NCBI GenBank assembly: GCA_013400115.1
Contig: VXBP01004033.1
Coordinates: forward strand, 1-64,000
DNA: 64,000 nt
Direction of reading: 5' to 3'
Source of the DNA: Rhinopomastus cyanomelas
Taxonomy: Eukaryota; Chordata; Aves; Bucerotiformes; Rhinopomastidae
A model generated the notes under the pieces. The model had not been told where the DNA came from, did not search any database, and saw only the letters and a program-made list of their open reading frames with translations. Position 1 is the first letter of the stretch. Each line of letters starts with the position of its first letter. This document shows, one piece after another, positions 1-12,400 of this stretch. The translations under genes were made by a program, and so were the position numbers.

Positions 1-84
1 CAGCAGTGCTGTTGGATCTTTTGCAGACCAACAGAGGACAGAAGCCCAAGTGGAAGGGTGAGTGGAGCCAAGTGAAGGGCCATG

Positions 85-293
85 GCATAAGAAACTTCTT
101 CCCAGTGAGGGTAACGGAAGATCGGAACAGGCTGCCCAGGGGGGTTGTGGAGACTGTTAATGTTTAAAACGTACCTGGATGTGTTCCTGTGTGACTTGGT
201 CTGGGTGATCCTGCTGGGTCAGGGAGTTTGGACTAGATGATTTTTTGAGGTCCCTTCCAATCCCTAATGATTTTGTGATTCTATGATTCCTTG
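85..293 (+). mobile_element. CR1 LINE, 3' end
   Basis: Contains the CR1 blocks GAACAGGCTGCCCAGG, GTGTGACTTGGTCTGGGTGA and GAGGTCCCTTCCAATCCCTA, and ends in the GATTCTATGATTC tail. Sense with VPS13C. The 5' edge is uncertain. Confidence 0.85.
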
Positions 294-433
294 ATTGGTC
301 ACATAACAATTGCAAGTGGTAGTGAAGTAATAACTGAATTGACTATGTAGTCAAAGTAGAAGAGTATGATTTTGAATAAAAGACCACAAAATTTAATTAC
401 AGGAATGTAAATAACTTGGTTTTTTTCTTTTAG

Positions 434-440
434 GACCAAG
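434..440 (+). CDS. VPS13C: candidate 7-nt VPS13C microexon
   Basis: Seven bases, GACCAAG, lie between a long T-rich acceptor (ending TTTTAG) and a consensus donor (GTAAGT). Read as GAC CAA G, it ends in phase 1. That is exactly the phase the next exon (644) needs, giving D-Q-D-S-K. The upstream exon is outside the window, so its phase cannot be checked. Confidence 0.45.
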
Positions 441-3400
441 GTAAGTTGTTTTTAACTAGTTTAATTAAAAAAAAAGTGAACTCAGCATTTCACAAGTTAT
501 TACTTAGGAGATGTTTACTTTCACTATTTCGGCAAGCATGGTATCTAGTTGGTATATGATAGACAATTAGCATGGAGGCATTTCATGGGCACAGTAAAGC
601 TTTCCAGAGGAAGTACTTTACAGTTTTGTTTCTTTATCTGCAGACTCGAAAGGAGATCCTCTTTGCATTGTCAGTTCTTCAAGTGAGACAGATGAGCATC
701 TTCTGAAAATGGAATATGTTAAGGTTTTAATGGCTTTTAACTAAGATTATATGGGGAGTAAAATTGAAAAAAACCCAACTTCCATACTTTGCCTGGGTTA
801 GGGTGGGGGTTTTTTGTTGCTTGTTGTAAAGCCTTTAAGATTTCCGTCTAGAACTTACCTAGGTCTTCTCCCAAATACCTGTTTTTCAAGTTAACATCGT
901 ATCTAAGGGGACTTGGGGGTCCTGGTGGACAGCAGGATGACTATGAGCCAGCAATGTGCTCTTGTGGCCAAGAGGGCCAACAGCATCCTGGGGTGGATTA
1001 GAAGAGGGGTGATTAGCAGATCAAGAGAGGTTCTTCTCCCCCTCTANTTGGACTAGGTCCCTTCCGATCCGTAATGATTCTATGATTCTATGATTCTAAC
1101 TTTCCACTGTATTTTATGTCAATGTGATTAGGAAATCACCGAGGAAGCCAAATGTTTGTGTGAGTTCTGTTCTGTGAATAATAGTGTTTAGTACCTTTGT
1201 GAAAATTAATGGGTGAGGTAGCCTTTTCCTAAATGAGCTTAGTTTTGAGAACTTGTTTATTCAGGCTTCATCGCGTTCTTTTTCTTTTTTGCAGTGGGTA
1301 TAAATCTTGTGTGCATGGGGTAAATTCAATTAATTCACTTAATGAATTAGGTGATTTGACAGATACTGACTGTGTGTGTGGGCTTTTTCCTTCCTTTAGG
1401 CTGACATTGATGGGCCAGATTTTGTTACTACTTACGGAAGCACCAAGCAAAACATCAATGTAAGTAGTGGAGGAATTTAAATTTGTAGGCTTCTTAAACA
1501 GTACCAGCTGTGTGAACTTCAGTTAGTTAGCCAGTTTTCCTCTTCTCATTGAAGATGAAAAATGGAAGCAAATACCAAACCCCAGATGCTGTCATCATTA
1601 AGTGTCGCTGCGTTATATTTAACTACTTCAGATAGATGTCTAGGAGAAAACAAAAAATTTAAAAGAAGTGTTTAGTGTATTCATTTTCTGACTAAGAGCT
1701 GTATAATTCCAGTGGTCCTTCATGTGATCTAGTGACTGTGGGATCTAGTGACTGTGGGATCTAGTGACTGTGGGATCTAGTGACTGTGGGATCTAGTGAC
1801 TGTGGGATCTCCATCTCTTGAAGGAGGCGGAGAAGTGAGATAGTTGTGAAATTGGGCAAGACATTTTTTTTTCCTCAATTCTATGACAATTATCATGAGT
1901 TGTTGTGCAACTGCTAACTACTAAATACCCGTGTTCCTTTGTCTACTTGCCCTTTAGGTCATCTTTTCACAATTGCATATAGTGCTTCACACAGAGGCTT
2001 TGCTTTCCATCATGAGTTTCCTCACATTCAGCGTTCCATCAGGTGGTCTTCCCAGTACTGACAAAGCATCAGACCTCAAGCCTCAAATGAAAGAGCGAGA
2101 CAAAGGAAGTGCTCTTACACCAGGTAAGGTGGTATTAACCAGCAAATGTGTTGCCTTTCCAGCAGCATCTGGCCTTTGCTTTGAAAGGATTCCAGGTGGC
2201 AGCGCTGCAGTCTTGGTGGTGGAAAAACAAGGCACGCACAACTGTATGTGGTGCAGTCCATGCTGCAATGAGGAGTACGATAGGCTTCTCAGAGCATCAC
2301 AGTCACAACTTTGCTGCAAAAATCCTTTTAAAGCCCTGGAGAAGCAGAGAAGTTCTGAACTGAAGTGATGGTGGTGTGCTTAATAATTCATAGTGTGAGT
2401 TTTTGTATGGAAATTCGGTGAGGCTCTTTTTAACTGGTCCTTTGTGATGGAGCCTTGTTTTTGCAGTGTTGCTAGTGAAATTCAAAACACTGTCGTCCTA
2501 AATCTTTTGGTGTTTAAGTTTACAATGGCTGACTGTTAAATTTCATGTTCCGCAGGCACTTTCAGTTTTGACTGCTGTTTCTTGGGTTTTGGGTTGTGTT
2601 TTGTGTTTTTTTGCTTGCACCATCACCTTGATTGCTGTTTGCCTGTGTTAGTCAGTGACTGAGTTTTTTTGAGTAGTTTGTATTAGGTGCAAAACATTTG
2701 TTTTTAAAAAATGAGTTGAAATGTAATGAAGTTCTTCTGTGTCTCTTGTGTTTCCTATCTAGCGTCTGATAGTGCAGGCCACGATGATATCTGTGAATTA
2801 AAGCTCACTGCAAAGCTAAATACATTCAGCATTGCAGTCAGTGATCAGACCCGTAGAATTGCACACATTAGAATACGAGGTAAGGGATTTTTAATAGAAT
2901 ATTAGGTTTAGTTGTAGCATTCACTTCTGAAAGGCTCGTGCATGTTCTGTGGTTCTCTCTGTTACATATGTTTGAATATATTTTGTTTGTGTTACATGAT
3001 TGTGGTTTAGTATTTTAATAACCAAAATGCCTGTAAGAGAAGAAAAGACTTGCAGAAAAGAAGGCAGTTTGTTTCTAAGTGGAGTAAAATTAAAAGACGT
3101 GAATAAACTATCTTATAAAAATCTCAAAAGTCTGCTTTTTAATAACAAGATCCTAGACAAGGAATCTTACCCTGGTTGTAGAGTCCATTGGTGTGGGCTG
3201 ATTTATCCTCTAGTATGGTTGAGACTTCTGTCTTGGGCTTAGCATTGGTTATTACATAGTAAAATGCTGGCGTCTAAGCTATTCTTACTATTTATGTTTA
3301 GTAATAAACAATGCTATAAATGTTATAAAAAGTGTTGACCTAGAATTTGTTAAAGCTAATTTTATCTTTTGTCTCAAATCAGGAATGGATGCAGCCGTAG

Positions 3401-6400
3401 CTATGAAGCCTAAAAAGATTAAAGTGTTTTCCAGACTTGAGGACATTGTGATTACAAACGTTGATCCAAAAACAATCCATAAAAAGGTGATATGCCAGTT
3501 GTACACAAAAAGACCTGGATTTTCAAGCTATTTCATGATAGCACTGTAGTTGATTCGCTGTGTTGAATAAGACTAAAAACAACGTCATGTACTAAATATT
3601 AAGCAAAAATTCATTTTTAATATCCTTCAGGGAAGCAAAACTTGCTTCAATACAGTTAAATGGGTTAAATATAAAGTGGACTAGAGATAAACAGTGTAGA
3701 AGCCACACGGTGAAGTAGCTGATCTGGTTCCCTTTTGTTCCTTGCATGTGTGTGTCCAGCTATTGCTCAGAAGTCGCAGTTGATTTTTCTGTGGAGGTCT
3801 TTGAAAACTTAAGCAATGATTGTATCACAGATTACTCCTTGTGAGTATTAACTGGATGGATTTAATCTTCTAGGCTGTCTCCATAATGGGAGATGAAGTA
3901 TTTCGGTTTCACATGTCGCTCTATCCAGATGCTACTGCAGGTGAAGCCTACACTGATATGTCAAGGGTGGATGGTAAAATGTCTCTGAAAGTGGGTTGCA
4001 TCCAGATCATATACCTACATAAATTTTTCATGTCTCTTCTGGTAAGACATTAGTTTCAATTCTTCTCTTTACATGAAAAGGTTTTTTAGTAAAACAAAAT
4101 ATGTTGAGCTCTTTGTGACCTGTGCCTTGTGATGACCCGATGTACAAACATACAGAATTGTGAACAACTGTCACTCAAGTTTCACCTTTTTATAGAAGAA
4201 TGGAAAATAAGGGTGATGACAGAACAAGTAATGAATTGTGGTGGTAGCTTTAATCTTCAAAATTAAATCAGGGAGCAGTGTCTTGGCTTGTGCATGATTG
4301 TAGCTGTTTGCTTTTTTTGCAACTCGCGTAGTTGAGTCAGACATTTCATGTTTCTGCCACAGCTGTACTATTTTGTTAAATTTACATTCTTCTTGGGGTT
4401 GCCTCTTCTGCAAGGCTTATTTGCTCTCCTAGAACTCCTACTTTTTTCACCTTCTCTTTTTCTCAACAGAACTTCCTGAACGATTTCCGAACGGCACAAG
4501 AAGCTCTGACTGCAGTCACTGTCCAGGCAGCAGAAATGGCTGCTTCCAGCATGAAAGACTTCGCTAAAAAGAGCTTCCGCCTTTTAATGGATGTCTACTT
4601 GAAAGCTCCAGTTATAGTTGTTCCTGAATCTTCAACGTCCCGTAATGCTTTGATAGCAGATCTTGGCTTAATCAGAGTTCAGAATGAATTCAAGCTGGTG
4701 TCTTCAGATGAGTCTTCTCTTCCTCCAGTCATCGACAACATGGATGTGCAGCTAACTCATTTGAAATTATCAAGGTATACTTGAACTTTTCCTCTCTGCT
4801 GAAAAGTGCTTGGTAAGAAAATGACCATTCTGTGTGCAGCATTGTTCATTGTTTAAAGGTGATAGGTGAGGAAAACATTGTAAAACCAAAACAAAAAAAG
4901 AGCCCCAACTAAGTTTGGAAGTGCTCTTAGAAACAGTCTTTAAAACTTCTTTTAAAGAAGACAATGACTAGATAAGAACTGAGTTCATCTTAAGTGCATA
5001 CCTGCCCCTTAAGTGCATGCTAACCCACAATATTATTAATTAAAAAATAAATATATCCCTAACTCTGCTAGATCAGTGTGATAGTAGCTGCAACCTGCCA
5101 AATAATAGGTATTTTTCTTTTGCTGCTCCTGTTGTCCTTTCGTAGGTGCATTATATCCACCGATCCTCAACCAGATTCTGAAATTCTCTGTCCTGTGAGT
5201 TTGGCTTTAGTGGTCCAAAGAAATTTGGCAGCAACTTGGTATCATGAAACCCCAACAATTGGTATCAAAGGAGACCTGAAACCAATGAAGGTAATGCCAT
5301 GGAGAGTCACAGCTACAAAAAAAAAATCACATATACACTCAGACTGTCGCTGTGGCTGATTAAAGAGCTTGGAAATACTTTGCAACTTGTATTCTTTACA
5401 GAATGTTAAAAGACTTCAAACTCATGGATGCCCAGCTCCATCCTCCTGACACCCACCCCTCAAATATTTATAGACATTAATGAGGTCACCCTTCTCATTA
5501 TGAGGTCTCCTCATTAATGAGGTCTCCTCTTCTCCAAGCTCAAGAGACCCAGCTCCCTCAGCCTCTCCTCATAAGAATGCTGCGTAGTGTTAGTTCTTCT
5601 TGTAATTTCAGTTCATAACAAGTGCCAAATGACATTTTAGGGTGCTTTGGCCAAGATCATTTTGACTAGGCAGCTTGTTTCTGGTGGAAGCAGCACATTT
5701 TCATGCTGTGTTGGAAAAAAAAAAGCTATTTTATTTGTTACCAAAAACAACGTTGTGGGTTTATTATTTTACAGATTGCGCTCAGTGAAGATGATCTAAC
5801 TGTTGTCATGAAAATTTTATTTGAAAACCTTGGAGGGGCTTCTTCCCAGGCAACTATTGTGCAGGAGAACATTGAAGATGTGCAGATACTGAGAAAAGGG
5901 AAAGTTCCAGATGAATCTGGTGTCTGTGAGGGTATGTTCAATTCAACAGGTTGAATGTATTTAGGCAACAGGCTGTGTGCAAATTCAAATGTACAATTTA
6001 TCTGATGCACTTAATGTGTGTAGCTCTAATTTTTTCCGTTGCTGCACAGATGTGTTGTGTACCTGGATAGCTGTAAGAATGAAGGCACATACGAGGAGTG
6101 GTTTGTTGATAGTCAACTTCTTTTGTAGCATGTTTTTTCAGGATTACTCTTTTATTCTTTTAGTGTTCAGCCAATAATTGAGTTGGTGTACTATGAAAAG
6201 AAACTAGATGGAAGAATTGTGCAAACTCCTTCAACAGTCTTAGCACTTTCTGAAGGTCTTTATTAAAGAACTGCAGTAAATTAATGACTGCAGTAAGTTA
6301 ATGACAGCTTTAATTAAGGATCTTAAGTCACTCTGAGGTAGATAAATTTAACATGCATTACACAGAACCAAGTTAAAATGGGTAAATAAAAGTTTGAATT

Positions 6401-9400
6401 CACAGAATCACAGAATGTTAGGGAGTGGAAGGGACTTAGGAAGATCATCTAGTCCAGTTCCCTTGCCCAAGCAGGATCACCTAGATCAAGTCACACACGG
6501 ACGTGTCCCAGGCAGGTTTTAAACTTGTCCAGAGAAGGAGACTCCCCAACCCCCTGGCAGCCTATTCCAGTGCTCTGTCACCCTCACTGTGAAGAAGTTC
6601 CTTCTTGTATATATATGTGGTATATGAATTGTCCTGGCTAGTTTTACATATTTAGAGCTTTTAATCTTTTTGTGACTTTCTTACTTGAATTATAAACATT
6701 CCAAATCCAGAAAAACCATTTCCAAGTTCAGTGTTCTAAACTTTTAAAAAACTATTTTCTTTACAGGTTCTCTTGATTTTGGACAAGAAGGTGTTTGTGC
6801 AGCTCAGCCTTCTGAGGAATGTTACACAGTGCTTAATTTCAACTTCAATTTTGAGTCACTTGCAGTCACTCTCTACAATAGTGATAAGAATCAGGTTTGT
6901 GACAAAGCTTGGCTGTACAGACAGGGTGGGGAACTCTGGATTCGCACACGGACAGCACCCAGGATACTAAAACAAAGAGTTAGTTGGGTTGGCTTTGTAG
7001 TGCTTGTCTTATGCAGCTTATGCAATTTACCTGGCAATTTTGAGGATTTATGAGCAGAGAACGTCCCTGATGAAAAGCTCTAAGTGCATTACTAAAAGTC
7101 ACACTACAAAAAAGTACTAAACCAAAGCCACCTGCCATTTGTTTTGGTCGTTTGATTCCAGTGACCCAGAAAATTGGAGCAGCAGGAATTAGTTGCCTAG
7201 TTCTGTGCTTGGTGCCCATATAGTAAGTACGTGGCCCCCTACTTCCCTCTTATCTGAGGGTGGGCAATAATGAACATCCTTTTTGTGCTGAAAACAGAAG
7301 AGAAAGATGTGCCACGTTGCCTTCTGTTTATGACTTTCATGTACTTTCTGTACACGTGAGAGTTCTTGCTTTTCAAGTCTTCGTACAATAGTCCCTGTGT
7401 GCTAGCTTTGCGTTTAAAACTACAGTGCAGGACTTCGTGCTGCTTTTTGTATGAGGGGTGTATAATTTATAGAAGTGCTTGTGAAATGAGCATCATGGGG
7501 AAGAAACCCTAACACAATTTAATTTTAAATTTCTTCTTCCTATCCTGTCTGCCTCTTGTGGAGTTTCTGCTTGTAAGTGCTTGAGTGTGACAGGAGCAGA
7601 GGGATTCTCTGGCAGGAGGTTCAGGGCTCAGGGGGATTATCCTTTGGTCACAAACTCTGAACAACTGCTAGAAATGTGGTGGTGAAACAGTTTTACCACA
7701 AACCAACTAGTTTCCTCTGTTTTCTCAGTGAGTTTCTTGGACTGATGACAGCAACAGGCTAACCAGATCCTTCAGTGCGTGCATCAAAATGCATGTGGCT
7801 ATCAGTGAGGGAAATGCACTTATTACTACCTAATCCTGTGGTAACTGGTCCTACTATTTCTCCTTGTGTAGAAGTCTGTGATTTCACTGCATAGTGACAA
7901 ACTGCGCCTCGGTGAACTCCAGCTGCATCTCATGGTGTCTTCTGGGAAGATCTTTTCAGATGGCTCAATTGATGTTAATGTTAAACTCAAGGCATGTACC
8001 CTGGATGATCTCAGAGAAGGAATTCAGAATGTGACTGCCAGGTAAGTTAGAGTGCATTAGAAATCCCAAAAACCTCCTAGTAGCTTGTGAGGAAGACTGT
8101 TTTCTTCTTCTGAACTTGGCTTCACGTGAGGTTGTGGGATTGATGTAACTTGGGAGGGCTGCCGGTTGTTCCCTGTTGTACTGTGCACTATCATGTGATT
8201 TTCATACTACTTCAGCCAGTTTCTCCTGTTACATGTTGATTTCCCAGGGTTTCCAAAAGAAAAAAAAACAACCTACCTTGTAGGCTTAAAGTATCACAGA
8301 AACTGTGTAGAAGAGTAGAGATCAACAAGCCTCAGCTGGAGAGTGCTAGGCACTGAAATTTCAGTCTGTTACATGCTGCATACTTAGATCCAAAAATACA
8401 GTGCACAAATTTCAGTTGAAATAGCTCTTCTGTTAGAGAAGTCTGTACTATTATTTCTGGAAGAAACAGTGATTGCTTATGTAGTAATTGTTGTTTACGA
8501 ATGACACAGAGAGAACTCAACACTGCTTGTGTGTCCTTGTTTTTTTATGTTTGTGTTACGACGTTGGAAATACTTCTTATTCACTTGCTTTCCAGAATGA
8601 TAGACAAGAAAGATGACACAAAGGAGAGTTCTATGATAGATGTGAGATACAAGCAGGATGAAAGTGGAACTGAAGTCGTTGCTATCCTTGACAAGCTGTA
8701 TGTATGTGCCAGCATGGAGTTTTTGTTGGCAGTAGCAGATTTTTTCATTAATTCAGTGCTGACGTCGTCAACAGAAAGATCTACGCAGCTGCAATTAAAG
8801 AATGTTGCTTCTGGGAAATCCAAGCCAGAAACAGGTCTGTTAAGCTGACTTCCACTCCTCCTCCCCTTTTTCACAGACTTTGTACTGAAAATAAATAATC
8901 CAAAGATTTATAAGATGCTATCAGACTAAAGAAATGAGTTTATTCTTCACAGAGTATGAATTTGCTAGTGATAACCATAGACAGTTGTAGGCAGTTGTGG
9001 TCCTAAAACTGCTGCGTTAAGCAGTGGTCTTGTGCTCTCCAGCAGAGCTGAATACTGAACATCACTCGTGCTAAACAAGTTTATTCATGTAACACTGGGG
9101 AGGAGGTGTCTTTGCAGTAAAAACCACCATGTAGAGCACCAAGCACTACACCTTGGCGCCCGTTTGATTGCGTAGGTGTGATACTTCATAGGAGTAACTT
9201 ATTTAATGAGTCCTAGTGTGCAAGAGGGTCACGCATCACTGAGAACTGAAGTGACTTGATTGACCTGATCACTAGGTTAGGGAGTCCTGTTTTCAGCTGA
9301 GATAAATCTAGTATGGTTATCTCCTTCGCTTTGTAGACTGAGTGGATATTCAGACAAGAAATTGTCTGCTTACTGAACAGTGTTGTGATACTCAGTGTGG

Positions 9401-12400
9401 ACAAAGTATTTATGTAAAAAAACCCAAACTGATAAATCTCTAGGAGAACTCAACAGTTGTAAAGCATTGTTTAGGCTTTATGTGCATAGTAATACTTTCA
9501 AACCGTTGATGCTCAAGGTGGTTTCTTTATATATTTTCACAGAAATATCTGTAAGGCCAAATATGACAGTAAAAGCTGTGATCATGGATCCAGAAATTGT
9601 GTTTGTTGCTAATTTGACCAAAGCCGATGCTCCTGCCTTGAAAGTTTCCTTCCAGTGTGACTTTAATCTGGCCTCTGGAAAGCTTGCACAAAGAATGACT
9701 GCCCGAGTGAGCAGCTTCAAAGTGTTGGCCTGTGCCTTTCTCAAAGAAAAACAAGGCAAGAGTGTTACTACGGTAAGAAACCTTGTTTTTCAGAGTGAAA
9801 CGTGAACTAATACAGCATCATTCTCTTTGTGCATTGGGTTTGTGATTTATCTCTTCCTCAAACAAAAGCCTTGTGTCAAAAGCTTTTGTATCACTGACTT
9901 CTACCTATCCAGTAGCAATCACATGTTACCCTGAAACGTTCTTTTATGGGATCAGCATCTCTTTGGCCTATGGGATTAAAAACCACCAGGTTAGGTTCCC
10001 AAAGTTCCTGTAATAATCCGATTGTATCTTTCACTCAGGTGCTACGGCCATGTTCTTTGGCCATGGAAAATATGGTGCACGTCTCGGGGTTGCAAACTGT
10101 GGTAGTGACAATAGAGGAACTTACTGTAAAGGTAAGATCACTATTCAAACCCTCTTTGGAAGAACAGTTGTGATTCCTAAGCTGTAGCTTGGTTGTTTTC
10201 TTTTTAATTTACATATTGCTATTTAAAACTTCAGTTTTCCCCATAAATTCAGTTCCAGACTCAGGCATTTATTCTTTCCAGAGCCACTGTCTGCTGGATA
10301 AAATCATGTTCCTTGATTTGCCAACCCCTTGGCAAAAAAAGGACTAAATACTGGATTTCATCTACCAGTTTCTTTCAAATTGTATCAGTACAAGTAGAAT
10401 TCCAATTTGATAAATTTTTTCTTGAGCCTGTGGAAATGTGAGGCTGGAATTGGGAAATGTTGTAGAACAAGAAAATTAGCGGATGTCCATGAATGGATGC
10501 TGTTTCTCTATCTTGGAGTTCAAGCTGCCTGTCTTCTAAAGGCCTTTAAAGCTATATGACCATGTGAGGAAGCCAGCAGTGACTTGCCATTTCCATTTGC
10601 CATATGTTTTGTATGCCAACCAGTTTTATAATGGTTTGAGCTATAAAGGATTTTTTTTCTTTGTTCAAGATCTCACCGATAATTCTGAATACAGTCATGA
10701 CCATTACGGCTGCCCTAAAACCCAGAATGACAGAGGAGGTTTCTAGAGGAGCAACTGAAGTTTCTGAGAACTTGTGGCAAGTGAAGCCGATAGACCAGTG
10801 CAATGCTTGGTTTCTTGGTGTTGACGTAGCCACAGAAGCAACAGAAAATTTTAAGGACCGTGAACATGTTCTGAAACAAGAGAAATTTGATATTGTAGTG
10901 AAATCTGTTCAGATCACCTTGGAATGTGGGCTGGGACATCGTACTGTTCCTTTATTGTTAGTAGAATCTGTGTTTTCAGGAGTCCTTAAAAACTGGTCCT
11001 CGCTAATGGAGGTCACTGCTAATATGTCACTGGAGGTAGGTAGAATCCAGCTGTTAGTAGTGTAAAACATTTCTGCATGCTTCATCCCGATCAAGTAACT
11101 TTCGAGTACACTTCTTATGTGCTAAATTAGTAAGTTTTAAATTATGATGCTCCTAATAGTTGTTCAGTAGTCAGGCAAGTATGACTACAGCATAATGTGC
11201 TTTCTGCAGCGACTTTGCAATCANTTGCTGGCTCATAGTCATCTTGTTGTCCACCAGGACCCCCAAGTCCCTTTCCCCTACACTACACTCCAACCGGTCA
11301 GTCCCCAGCCTATACTGGTACCTGGGGTTGTTCTTGCCCAGATGCAAGACTCTGCACTTACTCTTGTTATAGCTCATTAGATTCTTCTCTGCCCAGTTCT
11401 CCAGCAATCAGTAGTACATTTTAGTGGCACTATCTACTATGGAACAATGCATAGTCACTTTTTTGATATGTGAACTATGCGCTTGGCTTAGTTTAATGTT
11501 CATATTTAGCTCTTACTCCCTGCTGTATTTCTCTATATTCTTTCTCTCTATTGGTAAGGTAGAAGCTACTCTTTTCTGAAAAAATCTCTGCCTCTTGAAT
11601 TGTGGAATCATAGACTCACAGAATTGTGTAGGTTGGAAAAGACCTTCAGGATCATGAGTCCATTAACCCAGCTCTACCAATGGCAATGCCAAGCCATGCC
11701 CCAAAGCTCCACAGTCACAGTGTTTGTTTTACCAGCTATTGCAATTCTTTTCCCCAACATCCAGTAAATTCTGAGATGGCTTAAGTCACATACAAGGGCA
11801 GCACCTTAAAGTTTCATACAACCATTTATGCAGCTGCTCTGTGATTCTGTGAAGTAAAAATGTTTTGTAGAGCATGAATTACTTTTCTTGTGCCAGTGAG
11901 ACTACAAAGTGTCCTTAGATGAATTGTCATCTCATGGTACAATGAAGCATTTCCGTACCAATGGATGGGAAGCAAAAGCCTTAGTTGGTGAAATGCTGTC
12001 ACGGTAATACTCTGCACTGAACCTCGAGCGTGCTGGGCACCTGCTTGACTGGATGTTTTTCAGTTGTACAGCAGGATTGTAAGAGGAAACCTCCCTGGTT
12101 TGCACATTAGGGACTCTGTGTGCTGCAAAACCCCTCCCCTTTGTGATGTGTTCCTGTGCGACTGCATCTAGGGGATCCTGCTGTGGCAGGGGCATTGGAC
12201 TAGATGGTCTTTCGAGGTCCCTTCCAATCCCTAGTGTTTTGTGATTCTGTGATTTCTGAAGTTCCTTCTCTTAAAGTCATGCTCTCAGTGTACAAGAGGA
12301 TAGATGTTACACTATATTAAATGAAGGTGTTAAAAAGATAAGGTGTTACCAGGCCAGACTGGGATGCTCTTAAAGAAGGCCAGGTAGTCTACTCTGAGAA

